Assembly: GCA_946408865.1 (NCBI GenBank)
Contig: CAMJTZ010000035.1
Coordinates: 1 to 14,465, forward strand
Source of the DNA: an uncultured Clostridia bacterium
GTDB taxonomy: Bacteria > Bacillota_A > Clostridia > Christensenellales > Aristaeellaceae
Length of the DNA stretch: 14,465 nucleotides
Direction: 5' to 3'
A model generated the notes under the pieces. The model was not told the DNA's origin, made no database searches, and worked only from the letters and a program-made list of their open reading frames with translations. A program made the position numbers and the translations under genes. Position 1 is the first letter of the stretch. Each line of letters starts with the position of its first letter. Below are positions 1-7,781 of this stretch, one piece after another.

Positions 1-373
1 TCTCGGAAAGCTGAACCAGTTCCAGCAGGCGTTCCGTCATTTTCTTCCGCTCCGCCGCAGGAATCCGGTAGCACCGGGCGTAAAAATCCAGGTATTCCCA
101 GCATTTCAGGCTGTCGTAGACGCCGAAAAAGTCCGGCATATAACCAATCAGCCGCCGCGCTTCGGTTCCGTTCCGGACCACGTCCACCCCGTCGATCGCC
201 GCCGTTCCGGAAGTGGGCTTCAGCAGCGTTGCCAGAATCCGCATCGTCGTGGTCTTTCCCGCGCCGTTCGGCCCCACAAAGCCGTGGAGCTGGCCGTCCG
301 CGATCTCCAGGGACAGGCCGTTGAGTGCGGTGAAACTGCCGTATTTTTTTGTCAGTTTATTAAGGCTCAGCAT
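1..373 (-). CDS. ABC transporter ATP-binding protein (N-terminal part, cut by window start)
   Basis: About 124 residues are visible before the gene leaves the window. The start ATG (complement of 371-373) is preceded by an AGGAGGGG ribosome binding site. Walker A is GPNGAGKTT at residues 34-42. The Q-loop region reads GYMPDFFGVYD, so Asp81 sits where glutamine is usual; from memory this variant is common in NatA/CcmA-like ATPases of Bacillota exporters. The signature motif and Walker B lie outside the window. The ATPase would hydrolyse ATP on the inner face of the membrane to drive a partner permease, probably encoded next (off the left end). The gene overlaps the end of the preceding large membrane-protein gene by 14 bases, so the two are very probably translationally coupled. 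Substrate unknown. Confidence 0.93.
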   Translation of the reverse strand, partial: MLSLNKLTKKYGSFTALNGLSLEIADGQLHGFVGPNGAGKTTTMRILATLLKPTSGTAAIDGVDVVRNGTEARRLIGYMPDFFGVYDSLKCWEYLDFYARCYRIPAAERKKMTERLLELVQLSE

Positions 374-2882
374 GCGTCTCCCCTCCTTCCTTCATTTTTC
401 CTTCAAGGGCCAGCGTCGGCTCCGGAATATCCAGGTAGCTGTCCGACGCCTTGGGACGCAACTGGCAGTACAGGTTTCCTTCTTCGTCCAGATACTGCTC
501 CGGCTGTTTCAGCGGCGAGTTCATCTTCACTTCCACCCAGGTCTTCAGTTTCGTGTTCAGCACAAAGCACGCCACATCGTTCTCGTACCAGTCTTCCATG
601 CCGACCGACAGCTTTTCGATGTCAATCCGGTCCAGATCCTCCGGGGAAAAGCGGAAAGTGGGATGTTCCGCCAGCGGATAATAGTTGTAATATCCTTTTC
701 CGGTATTCGGATCCCCGGCCATTTCGCCGATGGGCATTCCTTCTGTATTGATCACGCAGCGGACCGCACGGTCCATTCCGGGCGCATGGAACACGATGCC
801 CGTCTTCCCGATCTTCAGGTATTCGATTTTCGCTGTGTACATCGGCAGCACCGTGCCGCCTTCCGCTTCCTTCCCGTCCACCGTAAGCGGAGCAGCGAAA
901 TTCCCTTCCGGTTCCGCGCAGTAAACGAAAATCACGTTTTCCCGGGTTCCCGTGCCGTTGTCCTGCGTCAGTTGGTCGTAGGCGCTGTTCATCATTCCGC
1001 TCAGGATCGTTTCCCGGCTTCCGTAGCTTTCAGCGTTCGTATTCTGCCGCATGCCGGCCAGCACCATATAGACCCCGGACGTCACATTCCGCAGCATAAC
1101 GCCGTTTGTAAACTCCGGATTGGCGGGATCGGCCGCATCCTGCGCGAGGAGGGCAAAATCCCTGCTTTCCCCGGGCGCCAGCGCCGGAACACGCACAAAT
1201 CCGTAATTGCTCAGCACCACGCCTTCCTTCAGGGCGTAGGGCAGCCCGTTCCGGACCGTTCCGTGCAGGCCGTCGCTCTCCATCCAGATCTGGGCCTCCA
1301 CCTTTCCGTCCTGCTCCGCGGTCCGCACGGAGGACAGGCGTACAACCTCCCAGGGCGTGCCTGTGTTCATCGCGGAAGAGCTGTTCTCCCCGCTGATCTG
1401 AACCACCCGCAGCTGGGACGGTTCCTTCAGTTCATTTGAATCTTCCTCTTCCGCCCAGTAGTAATAGCCGTCGTCATACAGCTGCGCTTCCAGGTCTTCC
1501 CCGCTCATGCTGTAACGGTGCAGGCCCGGCCGCGGCGCCGCCGCGGTCACAAATACATAGCGGGTTGTTTTTCCCTCCGCGTCCTGCACCAGATTGACGG
1601 TCGTCGCGGTAACCGGACTGTTCAGCATGGAGCTTCCGGCCATTACGGTAACGGCAGCCGCAGCTGCCAGCGCCGCCGCCGGAATCACCGCCCACATCCA
1701 CTGGGTCCGGCTGCGTTTTTTCAGGATAAACCACATGACCCCGCAGATCACGACCGCCCCGGCAATCACCGCCGTCGCGGCCGGCAGACTGTTCCGGACC
1801 TGAATTTTCGTATCATCCCCGGCGGAATACAGTGCGCTGGTCGCCTCCCCGGGATACATCAGGCCGTTGTAAAGGCTGGAATCCATCTTGATCAGCAGCT
1901 GCTGGAAAAAGATATGCATCGCGCTCTCCGTGTTCAGCGCCGCGTCTCCGGCTTCCCAGGCGACCGTGATGATCCGCCCGTTTCCGACCGTTTCCCGCCA
2001 GACCAGTCCGTTCCCCTCGCTGTCGGAAAGGACGGGCGCCGCCCCTTCGAGCTTTGCCAGTGTGATCTCCGTTTTTCTTCCGGAGCGTTTCAGGCCCGCA
2101 AAGCCTTCCACCTCGGACAGCACCGCGTCCGATACCGTAAAATCAGCGGGCTGCAGTTCCGTCAGTCCGTCCAGGAAAGCCAGGTTGCGCGGCGCAGTGC
2201 TTCCGCCGCCGGCAATCAGCACATGCCCGGAACGGATCCAGTCCTTCAGCGTCTGCTGCTGTTTGTCTGTCAGCAGGGCGGGATCCGTATCGTCCAGCAC
2301 GATGATTCCGAAGGCGTTCAGCAGTTTCGGATCCTCCGGAAAGGTCTCCGGCGTCAGCGCCACGGTCTGCCAGAATTCATAGCGGAAGAGCGTGTCGTTC
2401 TCCTGGGAAATATCCAGATTCGCCAGGTTCCGCGGCCGGGAAGACAGCAGACCGATCATCAGCGAACCGGGATTGATCACGCCGGAAGGCGTGCTGTTCA
2501 CCGCGCAGAACGTCTTTCCGTCCTTTACGATTTCGACCGTAAAGACGTTCTGCCTGGACTGCGCCACCACGGGCAGCACGACCGTACGCTCGCCGCCCGC
2601 AGGAACGGACAGCGCCGTTTCAAAACGGTCGTATTTCGCGGAATTGACATACCCGTTCACCGCCAGCATGCCCTCCAGGTCTCCGCCGTTATTGCGGACG
2701 GTTACACGGACCGGGAAAGCTTTCCCGTAGGTGATCTGTCCGTTGTACCCGATCCTGACGTTCATTTCCAGCTGCGGGTTTTCCACTTCCGTATGCAGCC
2801 CGTCTGCCGCGGCCGCTCCGGCCCACGCCAGCAGGCAAAACACCAGGCCGAAGGCAATCCACCTTCCAGCTTTTCTGCGCAT
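360..2882 (-). CDS. Large secreted/membrane-anchored protein, uncharacterised, linked to an ABC ATPase
   Basis: The product is 840 residues. I chose ATG at 2882 rather than the upstream ATG at 2915 because GAGGAGG lies 7 bases before it and it places a clean signal peptide first (MRRK, hydrophobic FGLVFCLLAWAGAAAA, cleavage near residue 27). Residues about 30-125 look like a beta-sandwich adhesion/CARD-like domain. Residues about 130-320 look like a Rossmann-type glutamine-amidotransferase-like fold (FGIIVLDDTD, then DWIRSGHVLIAGGG), but I see no catalytic Cys-His pair. Two membrane helices follow at about 367-389 and 396-418. The remaining ~420 residues are probably extracytoplasmic. The layout resembles GldG-like or DUF4350-like partners of ABC exporters. 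It shares an operon with the ABC ATPase (14-base overlap). Function unknown; membrane topology is inferred. Confidence 0.85.
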   Translation of the reverse strand: MRRKAGRWIAFGLVFCLLAWAGAAAADGLHTEVENPQLEMNVRIGYNGQITYGKAFPVRVTVRNNGGDLEGMLAVNGYVNSAKYDRFETALSVPAGGERTVVLPVVAQSRQNVFTVEIVKDGKTFCAVNSTPSGVINPGSLMIGLLSSRPRNLANLDISQENDTLFRYEFWQTVALTPETFPEDPKLLNAFGIIVLDDTDPALLTDKQQQTLKDWIRSGHVLIAGGGSTAPRNLAFLDGLTELQPADFTVSDAVLSEVEGFAGLKRSGRKTEITLAKLEGAAPVLSDSEGNGLVWRETVGNGRIITVAWEAGDAALNTESAMHIFFQQLLIKMDSSLYNGLMYPGEATSALYSAGDDTKIQVRNSLPAATAVIAGAVVICGVMWFILKKRSRTQWMWAVIPAAALAAAAAVTVMAGSSMLNSPVTATTVNLVQDAEGKTTRYVFVTAAAPRPGLHRYSMSGEDLEAQLYDDGYYYWAEEEDSNELKEPSQLRVVQISGENSSSAMNTGTPWEVVRLSSVRTAEQDGKVEAQIWMESDGLHGTVRNGLPYALKEGVVLSNYGFVRVPALAPGESRDFALLAQDAADPANPEFTNGVMLRNVTSGVYMVLAGMRQNTNAESYGSRETILSGMMNSAYDQLTQDNGTGTRENVIFVYCAEPEGNFAAPLTVDGKEAEGGTVLPMYTAKIEYLKIGKTGIVFHAPGMDRAVRCVINTEGMPIGEMAGDPNTGKGYYNYYPLAEHPTFRFSPEDLDRIDIEKLSVGMEDWYENDVACFVLNTKLKTWVEVKMNSPLKQPEQYLDEEGNLYCQLRPKASDSYLDIPEPTLALEGKMKEGGETHAEP

Positions 2883-2978
2883 GCAAATACCTCCTCGAGC
2901 ATACCGCTCACTCATTTATACGCTGAAACCTCCGGATTTGTTCCGTCAGAAGCAGAAAATTCATCCTGCGTTCATCTT

Positions 2979-3671
2979 TCAGAAGAAGAATTTTTTACGC
3001 AGCGCTGCCCGCATCGACGGAATGAACGACGCAATAAACAGGAACAGCCCGATCATGCAGAACGCGGTCATGCCGTACAGCGACCAGACAAACATCGGCG
3101 TCTGAAACGTAATATGCTGAAAAAACTCGATCAGCATGAAACTCAGTCCGATGGCAATCACCAGCAGGCTCATCAGCCGCAGCCGTCCCTGCACGATATA
3201 GCGCATCATCGCCACGCCCGCCACCGTCAGGATTCCGGTGATCATTGTTACCGGAAAAGCGAATGAAAGGAACCAGTGCCCGCCCGTATTCACACAGATA
3301 TACAGCAGGTATCCGCCCAGGCAGACAAAATCAACCGGCAGAAAGATCATCGGCTTCCACCGGGAAAACAGCCTCGGCAGCACCAGGCAGATCCATCCCA
3401 GCGCTATGCCCAACGCCGCGATTCCGCTCCAGGCGACCTCCCCTCTGCTCTTCAGACAGAAAATGATGCAGGAAAGCGCCGCCGCGGCAAAAACAATGGT
3501 CATCAGGCTGAACAGCAGGTATTTCCCGCTTTGCTTTTCCGGCTTCGGATACTTTTCAGGATAGGGAGGTTCCTCTGCCTGCCGTACCGCAGGCGCCTGC
3601 ACCTTGGTATGGCACAGCGGACATTCCGCCGCGCCGTCCTGCAGCCGCACGCCGCAATATACACAATACAT
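2979..3671 (-). CDS. Zinc-ribbon plus six-helix membrane protein (DUF6320-like)
   Basis: The product is 230 residues. It begins MYCVYCG and has CxxC pairs at Cys3/Cys6 and Cys17/Cys20, a short zinc ribbon. A Pro/Lys-rich linker (about 30-49) leads to six predicted membrane helices, near 50-73, 80-99, 107-127, 132-155, 165-184 and 193-217, and a basic tail (RAALRKK). The length and plan match what I recall of the DUF6320 family, often encoded beside condensation-type acyltransferases in Clostridia; this is from memory. Its start lies 4 bases after the acyltransferase stop, with GGCGGTGA as ribosome binding site inside the upstream gene's end, so the two are co-transcribed. It may anchor or recruit the acyltransferase at the membrane, which is inference. 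No enzymatic motif was seen. Confidence 0.85.
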   Translation of the reverse strand: MYCVYCGVRLQDGAAECPLCHTKVQAPAVRQAEEPPYPEKYPKPEKQSGKYLLFSLMTIVFAAAALSCIIFCLKSRGEVAWSGIAALGIALGWICLVLPRLFSRWKPMIFLPVDFVCLGGYLLYICVNTGGHWFLSFAFPVTMITGILTVAGVAMMRYIVQGRLRLMSLLVIAIGLSFMLIEFFQHITFQTPMFVWSLYGMTAFCMIGLFLFIASFIPSMRAALRKKFFF

Positions 3672-3675
3672 TCAC

Positions 3676-4944
3676 TCACCGCCTGTTGCTTTCAATATCC
3701 ACAGGAATTCCCATCTCCACCAGCGAAGAGAAAAACAGCCGTTCCAGTTCCGAATCCCGGATTCCGCGGATCATACTGATATAGGTTTTTCCATTCCAGG
3801 AAACCACGGAGCAGTTGTTCGGATAGGAGTACTGGACCCCGATAATAAAATCAAACCTTTCCACATACGGCGCCATCGCTTCCGGCAGCGTAACCACGCC
3901 CATGTTGGAAATGTTCAGGCTCCCTTTGCTTTCCCCGCTCAGGGCGTATACCAGCCGCATGGCCACGGTCTTCAGCGGCAGGGGAACCAGCCGCAGCAGC
4001 AGGCTGCGCTGAAGGTTTACATTCGTCGTCACCCGGCCTGCCATCCTCTGGTGAATCGTTTCCGCCGCCAGCTGATGATGCATCAGGCGGCAGATTTCAC
4101 CGTGGGTGTATTCCCCCAGCCGCGGGTCAAACCCGATGTTGACCGCCAGCGTAAAATTCCGCAGGGTATTCAGCCCGAAAGTCTTCCGGAGGTTCACCGG
4201 GATGGTAATCTTGATGTGGCTCCGCTTCCCGGCCAGCGGATCCGCCTTCTTCCGCGCAAGCACCGCCTCCGCCATGACTGCGGCCAGCCATGCCGTTACC
4301 GTAACGCCCTCCGCATGCGCCTTTTCCAGCAGCGCTCCCGTCGGTATGATGCCGGTTACGATGTGCCGGAACAGACCTTCCTCCGGGTTTCCGCGGGTAT
4401 GATAGGCGTTCGCCTCCGCCCGCGAAACCGACGCTTCCGCTGCGCAGATCTGGAAGCAGTCCCGGGCTTCCTCTGCCTTCGGCGCCTCTGCCGGATCGAC
4501 GATATTCCCTTCCGGCGGAATGACCACGCCTTCCTTCAGCGTCAGGTATCTGGCCGCCAGATTCTGCAGAAAAGTCATGCCGCCTGTCCCGTCTGTGACG
4601 GAATGGAAGTACTCCACAGCAATTCGGTTTTGATAATACAGAATACGGATACAGCATTTTTTCAGTTTCCGTCTTGTCATCGGCGTCAGCGGCCAGGCGT
4701 AATCCTCCTCCGCCTTCGGCGCTTCCTCCACGGTCTCCAGGTAATACCAGAAAAAACCGGTTCTCAGCCGCACGTAGATCGTGGGAAACCGAGGCCGCAG
4801 ATCCTCCGCCGCCCGGCTCAGGATTTCCGGATCCACTTTATCCTTCAGCGTTACCGAAACCCGGAAGACATTGTTCCAGTTTTTTCGCATCACGGCCGGG
4901 AAAATCAGCGCCGCGTTATCCAGCCGGTACCATTGTTTCTTCAT
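3676..4944 (-). CDS. HxxxDG acyltransferase of the condensation/alcohol acetyltransferase superfamily
   Basis: The product is 422 residues, a normal length for a single two-lobed CoA-dependent acyltransferase domain. The catalytic motif HSVTDG lies at His114-Gly119, with His as general base and Asp structural. SNMG at 346-349 near the lobe junction matches the second conserved site of this superfamily (chloramphenicol acetyltransferase, BAHD, NRPS condensation, alcohol acetyltransferase). There is no signal peptide and no carrier-protein or adenylation domain, so peptide synthesis is unlikely; O- or N-acylation of an alcohol, sugar or lipid using acyl-CoA is more likely. It is the first gene after the promoter at 4983-5011 and is followed at 4 bases by the zinc-ribbon membrane protein. 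The ribosome binding site is weak (GAGAGA). Substrate cannot be told from sequence. Confidence 0.85.
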   Translation of the reverse strand: MKKQWYRLDNAALIFPAVMRKNWNNVFRVSVTLKDKVDPEILSRAAEDLRPRFPTIYVRLRTGFFWYYLETVEEAPKAEEDYAWPLTPMTRRKLKKCCIRILYYQNRIAVEYFHSVTDGTGGMTFLQNLAARYLTLKEGVVIPPEGNIVDPAEAPKAEEARDCFQICAAEASVSRAEANAYHTRGNPEEGLFRHIVTGIIPTGALLEKAHAEGVTVTAWLAAVMAEAVLARKKADPLAGKRSHIKITIPVNLRKTFGLNTLRNFTLAVNIGFDPRLGEYTHGEICRLMHHQLAAETIHQRMAGRVTTNVNLQRSLLLRLVPLPLKTVAMRLVYALSGESKGSLNISNMGVVTLPEAMAPYVERFDFIIGVQYSYPNNCSVVSWNGKTYISMIRGIRDSELERLFFSSLVEMGIPVDIESNRR

Positions 4945-4982
4945 GGTTCTCTCTCGTTTCGTTCGTCGGAATACCGTCGGTC

Positions 4983-5011
4983 ATTATACCATATTCTCCC
5001 ACCCTGCTCAA
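4983..5011 (-). promoter_or_regulatory. Sigma-A promoter of the leftward acyltransferase operon
   Basis: On the minus strand, TTGAGC (complement of 5006-5011) and TATAAT (complement of 4983-4988) are separated by exactly 17 bases. The predicted start near 4976 gives a leader of about 30 bases before the acyltransferase ATG at 4944. No operator-like repeat was seen between promoter and gene. Confidence 0.8.
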
Positions 5012-5067
5012 CCGGAACCGCCCGGCTTGTCCGTACAAAACAGCTTTTCTTCTTTTCTTTCCCGGTC

Positions 5068-5076
5068 TGTTATGAT
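5068..5076 (+). promoter_or_regulatory. Probable extended -10 promoter of the GTPase-NYN gene
   Basis: TGT followed by TATGAT (5071-5076) forms an extended -10 element. The matching -35 region at 5048-5053 (TCTTCT) is poor, which is usual for extended -10 promoters. The predicted start near 5083 leaves about 30 bases to the ATG at 5113. It lies back to back with the leftward promoter in a 168-base divergent gap. Confidence 0.5.
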
Positions 5077-5112
5077 ACGATGCACATACAAAAAGCGGAA
5101 GGGGGAAACGAT

Positions 5113-7746
5113 ATGGCAGCAGGACCGGTGATCGGGCTGTGCGCTCACGTGGACGCGGGCAAAACCACGCTCTCTGAATCCATGCTTTTCCTTTCCGGCG
5201 CCGTCCGCCGCCAGGGTCGTGTGGATCACGGCGACGCTTTTCTCGATACCGACAGGATGGAGAAAGACCGCGGCATCACGATCTTCTCGAAGGAAGCCCG
5301 TCTCTCCTGGAATCATACGGACCTGACGCTGATGGACACGCCGGGGCATACCGACTTTTCCGGCGAAACCGAACGCGCGCTGAATGTTCTGGACGCGGCT
5401 GTGCTGGTCATCAGCGCCGCCGACGGTGTCCAGCCGCATACCCGGACGCTCTGGCGGCTCCTGGAGCAGCGCGGACTGCCGGTAATCCTCTTCCTGAACA
5501 AAACCGATCTGCCTCATGACGCGGCAGCGCTTTCCGCTTCTCTCAGCCGGGAGCTCTCCGGCCAGATTGTGGAGTTTCCTTCTCCGGATCCGGAGAAGCT
5601 GGCCCTGTGCGACGAAACCTGCCTGGACGCCTATCTGCGCGAAGGCGAAGTTCCGGAGCGGATGATCCATTCCATGGTGGCCGGCCGCAGAATTTTTCCG
5701 ATGTTCTCCGGCTCCGCCCTGCGGAACGAGGGCGTGGAACCGCTGCTGGATTTCCTTTCCCGCTTCGATCCGCGGCCGGCTCCTTCCGCCGCGTTCGGAG
5801 CCCGGGTTTACAAAGTGGCCAGGGACCCGCAGGGCGCGCGCCTCGCCTTCCTGCGAATCACCGGCGGAACGCTGAAAGCCCGGGACCTTCTGACGCTGAA
5901 AAGCCCTGAGGGTGAAACGCTCTGGGCGGAAAAGGCCGCTGAAATCCGGCTGTATTCCGGCGCGCGCTATACGGCCGTGCAGGAAGTTTCCGCGGGGCAG
6001 GTCTGCAGCGTCGTCGGGCTCAGCAAAGCGCTTCCCGGGGACGGGCTGGGTACCGATCCCGGCCGGAAGGAACAGGAGCTCCGCCCCTGCTACGCCTGCC
6101 GCGTGGTACCGCCGCCCGGCGCCGATCTGCATTATGTGCTGAACTGCCTGGAAACCCTGCAGGAGGAAGAGCCGCTCATCCAGGTGGAATATGTGGAACC
6201 CCGCCGGGAGATCCGGGTTCATTCCATGGGCGATGTTTACCTGGAAGTACTGCGCGCCCAGCTGGCGGACCGTTTCGGACTCGATGTTTCCTTTGCCGAA
6301 AGCACGGTGCTGTACCGGGAAACGATTGAGGCCCCGGTGGAAGGCGCCGGCCATTATGAGCCGCTGCGGCACTACGCCGAGGTGCATCTGCTGATCGCGC
6401 CGCTGCCCCGCGGAAGCGGACTGGTCTGCGACTCATCGGTTTCCACGGATGATCTGTCCCTCAACTGGCAGCGGCTCATCGTAACCCATCTCCGGGAAAA
6501 AGTACATGTGGGCGTGCTCACCGGTTCCCCCGTAACGGATCTGCACATCACGCTGATCGCCGGAAAAGCGCATCTCAAGCATACCGAAGGCGGTGATTTC
6601 CGCCAGGCTACCTACCGCGCCCTCCGCCAGGGGCTGATGAAAGCCCGCAGTATCCTGCTGGAGCCCTGGATGACGCTGGATATCACCGTACCGGAAGACT
6701 GTGTCGGCCGGGTCATGAGCGATCTGAGCCTGATGGGCGGCCGCTTCGATGTTCCGGAAGACGCCGGGGAAAGCCTGCGCCGCCTGTCCGCGGCGGTTCC
6801 TGCCTCCGCCTGCGCGGAATACGGCCGCCAGCTGGCCGTCTTCACAAAAGGCCGCGGCAGCCTGACCGCCGCTTTTCTGGACTGGGAACCCTGTTCCGAC
6901 CCGGAAAAAGTGATCCGTGAAAAAGGATATGATCCCTGCCGGGATATCTGGAATACCCCGGATTCTGTCTTCTGCTCCCACGGTGCCGGCGTCACCGTTC
7001 CCTGGGGCGAAGCGGACGCGCATATGCACCTGCCGATGCTGAAGGATCTTTCCCGCCGGGAGGTTCCCGCCCCCGCCGCGGGCGGCGCCGCTTCCGCCTA
7101 CCGCGGCACCCGGGAGGAGGATCTTGCGCTGGAAAAAATCTTTGAGCGCACCTACGGGCCGGTCAAAGCCCGCCAGCTGACGGCCGCTCCGACCGCCGCG
7201 GCGGAAAAGCAGCGGGAAACGGCTGCTGTTCCCCCCTCCGACGGTGAAATCCTGCTGATTGACGGATACAACATCCTGCACGCCTGGGACGAATGGAAAC
7301 CTTTCCTGCCGGACCGGCTGGAGGATGCCCGGGACGCCCTGCGCGATCTGCTGTGCGATTACGCCGGCGCCACCGGCAAACCGGTCGTCCTGGTGTTCGA
7401 CGCCTACGCCGTGCCGGACAATCCCGGAAAAGCCGAGAAATACAAGAATATCTACGTCATCTATACCCGGGAGGCGCAGACGGCGGACGCTTTCATTGAG
7501 CAGACGACGTTCTACGGCCGGAACACCGCCCGGATCCGGGTCGTTACCTCCGACCGGCCGGAACAGCTTATCGCCTCCGGCAACGCGGCCCTGCGCACCT
7601 CCGCCCGGGAATTCCATGCGGAAGTCAACCGCGTCCGGGACGGCATCGCCGCCTTTATCGCCCGGAACCGCCTTTCCCGTCCGGTCCGGACGCTTGAAAA
7701 AGCCTACAAGGAAGCCTGGAAAAAGAGCAGGGAGCCTCAGTCCTGA
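5113..7746 (+). CDS. TetM/EF-G-like ribosomal GTPase fused to a YacP/Rae1-type NYN ribonuclease domain
   Basis: The product is 877 residues. ATG at 5113 was chosen because AGGGGG precedes it; the frame stays open upstream but runs antisense to the acyltransferase. GTPase motifs: G1 AHVDAGKTT (11-19), RGITIFS (53-59, G2 region), G3 DTPGHTD (75-81), G4 NKTD (129-132), G5 SGSA (199-202). EF-G-like domains II-V follow to about 600, including TGSPVTDLHITL (470-481) and KGRGSLTAAF (579-588). Residues about 600-640 (NTPDSVFCSHGAG) and a low-complexity linker (about 645-710) lead to an NYN domain at about 712-855. It has LLIDGYN (Asp717), VFDA (Asp763), TADAFIE (Asp792, Glu796) and TSDRPEQ (Asp814), matching the Bacillus YacP/Rae1 plan and its acidic site. 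TetM/EF-G proteins bind the ribosome, and Rae1 cuts mRNA in the ribosomal A site. I infer a GTP-driven, ribosome-dependent endoribonuclease or rescue factor. Tetracycline resistance is not shown. Confidence 0.9.
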   Translation: MAAGPVIGLCAHVDAGKTTLSESMLFLSGAVRRQGRVDHGDAFLDTDRMEKDRGITIFSKEARLSWNHTDLTLMDTPGHTDFSGETERALNVLDAAVLVISAADGVQPHTRTLWRLLEQRGLPVILFLNKTDLPHDAAALSASLSRELSGQIVEFPSPDPEKLALCDETCLDAYLREGEVPERMIHSMVAGRRIFPMFSGSALRNEGVEPLLDFLSRFDPRPAPSAAFGARVYKVARDPQGARLAFLRITGGTLKARDLLTLKSPEGETLWAEKAAEIRLYSGARYTAVQEVSAGQVCSVVGLSKALPGDGLGTDPGRKEQELRPCYACRVVPPPGADLHYVLNCLETLQEEEPLIQVEYVEPRREIRVHSMGDVYLEVLRAQLADRFGLDVSFAESTVLYRETIEAPVEGAGHYEPLRHYAEVHLLIAPLPRGSGLVCDSSVSTDDLSLNWQRLIVTHLREKVHVGVLTGSPVTDLHITLIAGKAHLKHTEGGDFRQATYRALRQGLMKARSILLEPWMTLDITVPEDCVGRVMSDLSLMGGRFDVPEDAGESLRRLSAAVPASACAEYGRQLAVFTKGRGSLTAAFLDWEPCSDPEKVIREKGYDPCRDIWNTPDSVFCSHGAGVTVPWGEADAHMHLPMLKDLSRREVPAPAAGGAASAYRGTREEDLALEKIFERTYGPVKARQLTAAPTAAAEKQRETAAVPPSDGEILLIDGYNILHAWDEWKPFLPDRLEDARDALRDLLCDYAGATGKPVVLVFDAYAVPDNPGKAEKYKNIYVIYTREAQTADAFIEQTTFYGRNTARIRVVTSDRPEQLIASGNAALRTSAREFHAEVNRVRDGIAAFIARNRLSRPVRTLEKAYKEAWKKSREPQS

Positions 7747-7766
7747 GGCTCCCCGCTTCTCTTCTG
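7730..7766. terminator. Shared bidirectional terminator hairpin between convergent genes
   Basis: GGGAGCCTCA (7730-7739) pairs perfectly with TGAGGCTCCC (7744-7753) around loop GTCC. Rightward it is followed by a pyrimidine-rich tail (CGCTTCTCTTC). Leftward, on the minus strand, it is followed by TGCTCTTTTT, the better T-tract. The stem includes the last codons and stop of the GTPase-NYN gene and starts 29 bases past the MutS-like stop. Confidence 0.75.
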
Positions 7767-7781
7767 TCTGAAAACCGGCTG

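Noticed and set aside
2880..2915. Upstream ATG (2915) as start of the large membrane protein
   Set aside because: The nearest GGAGG is about 13 bases away, and it would put a polar segment before the signal peptide; ATG 2882 has GAGGAGG at 7 bases.
2883..2978. Promoter or terminator in the 96-base gap between the zinc-ribbon gene and the large membrane-protein gene
   Set aside because: TATAAA is present on the minus strand but no -35 lies at suitable spacing, and no hairpin with a T-tract was found; read-through from the upstream operon is possible.
213..3266. Two long plus-strand frames (213-1439, 1518-3266) opposite the large membrane-protein gene
   Set aside because: No start signals or domains; the minus strand has a signal peptide, helices and a ribosome binding site.
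3604..5112. Long open frame continuing about 500 codons upstream of the GTPase start
   Set aside because: It runs antisense to the well-supported acyltransferase gene and has His/Arg/Pro-rich, motif-free translation. The AGGGGG site and GTPase N-terminus fix the start at 5113.
5113..7746. Calling the GTPase a tetracycline-resistance gene
   Set aside because: It is only TetM-like. The fused NYN domain and divergent C-terminal EF-G region suggest another role, and I could not identify the TetM drug-displacing loop.
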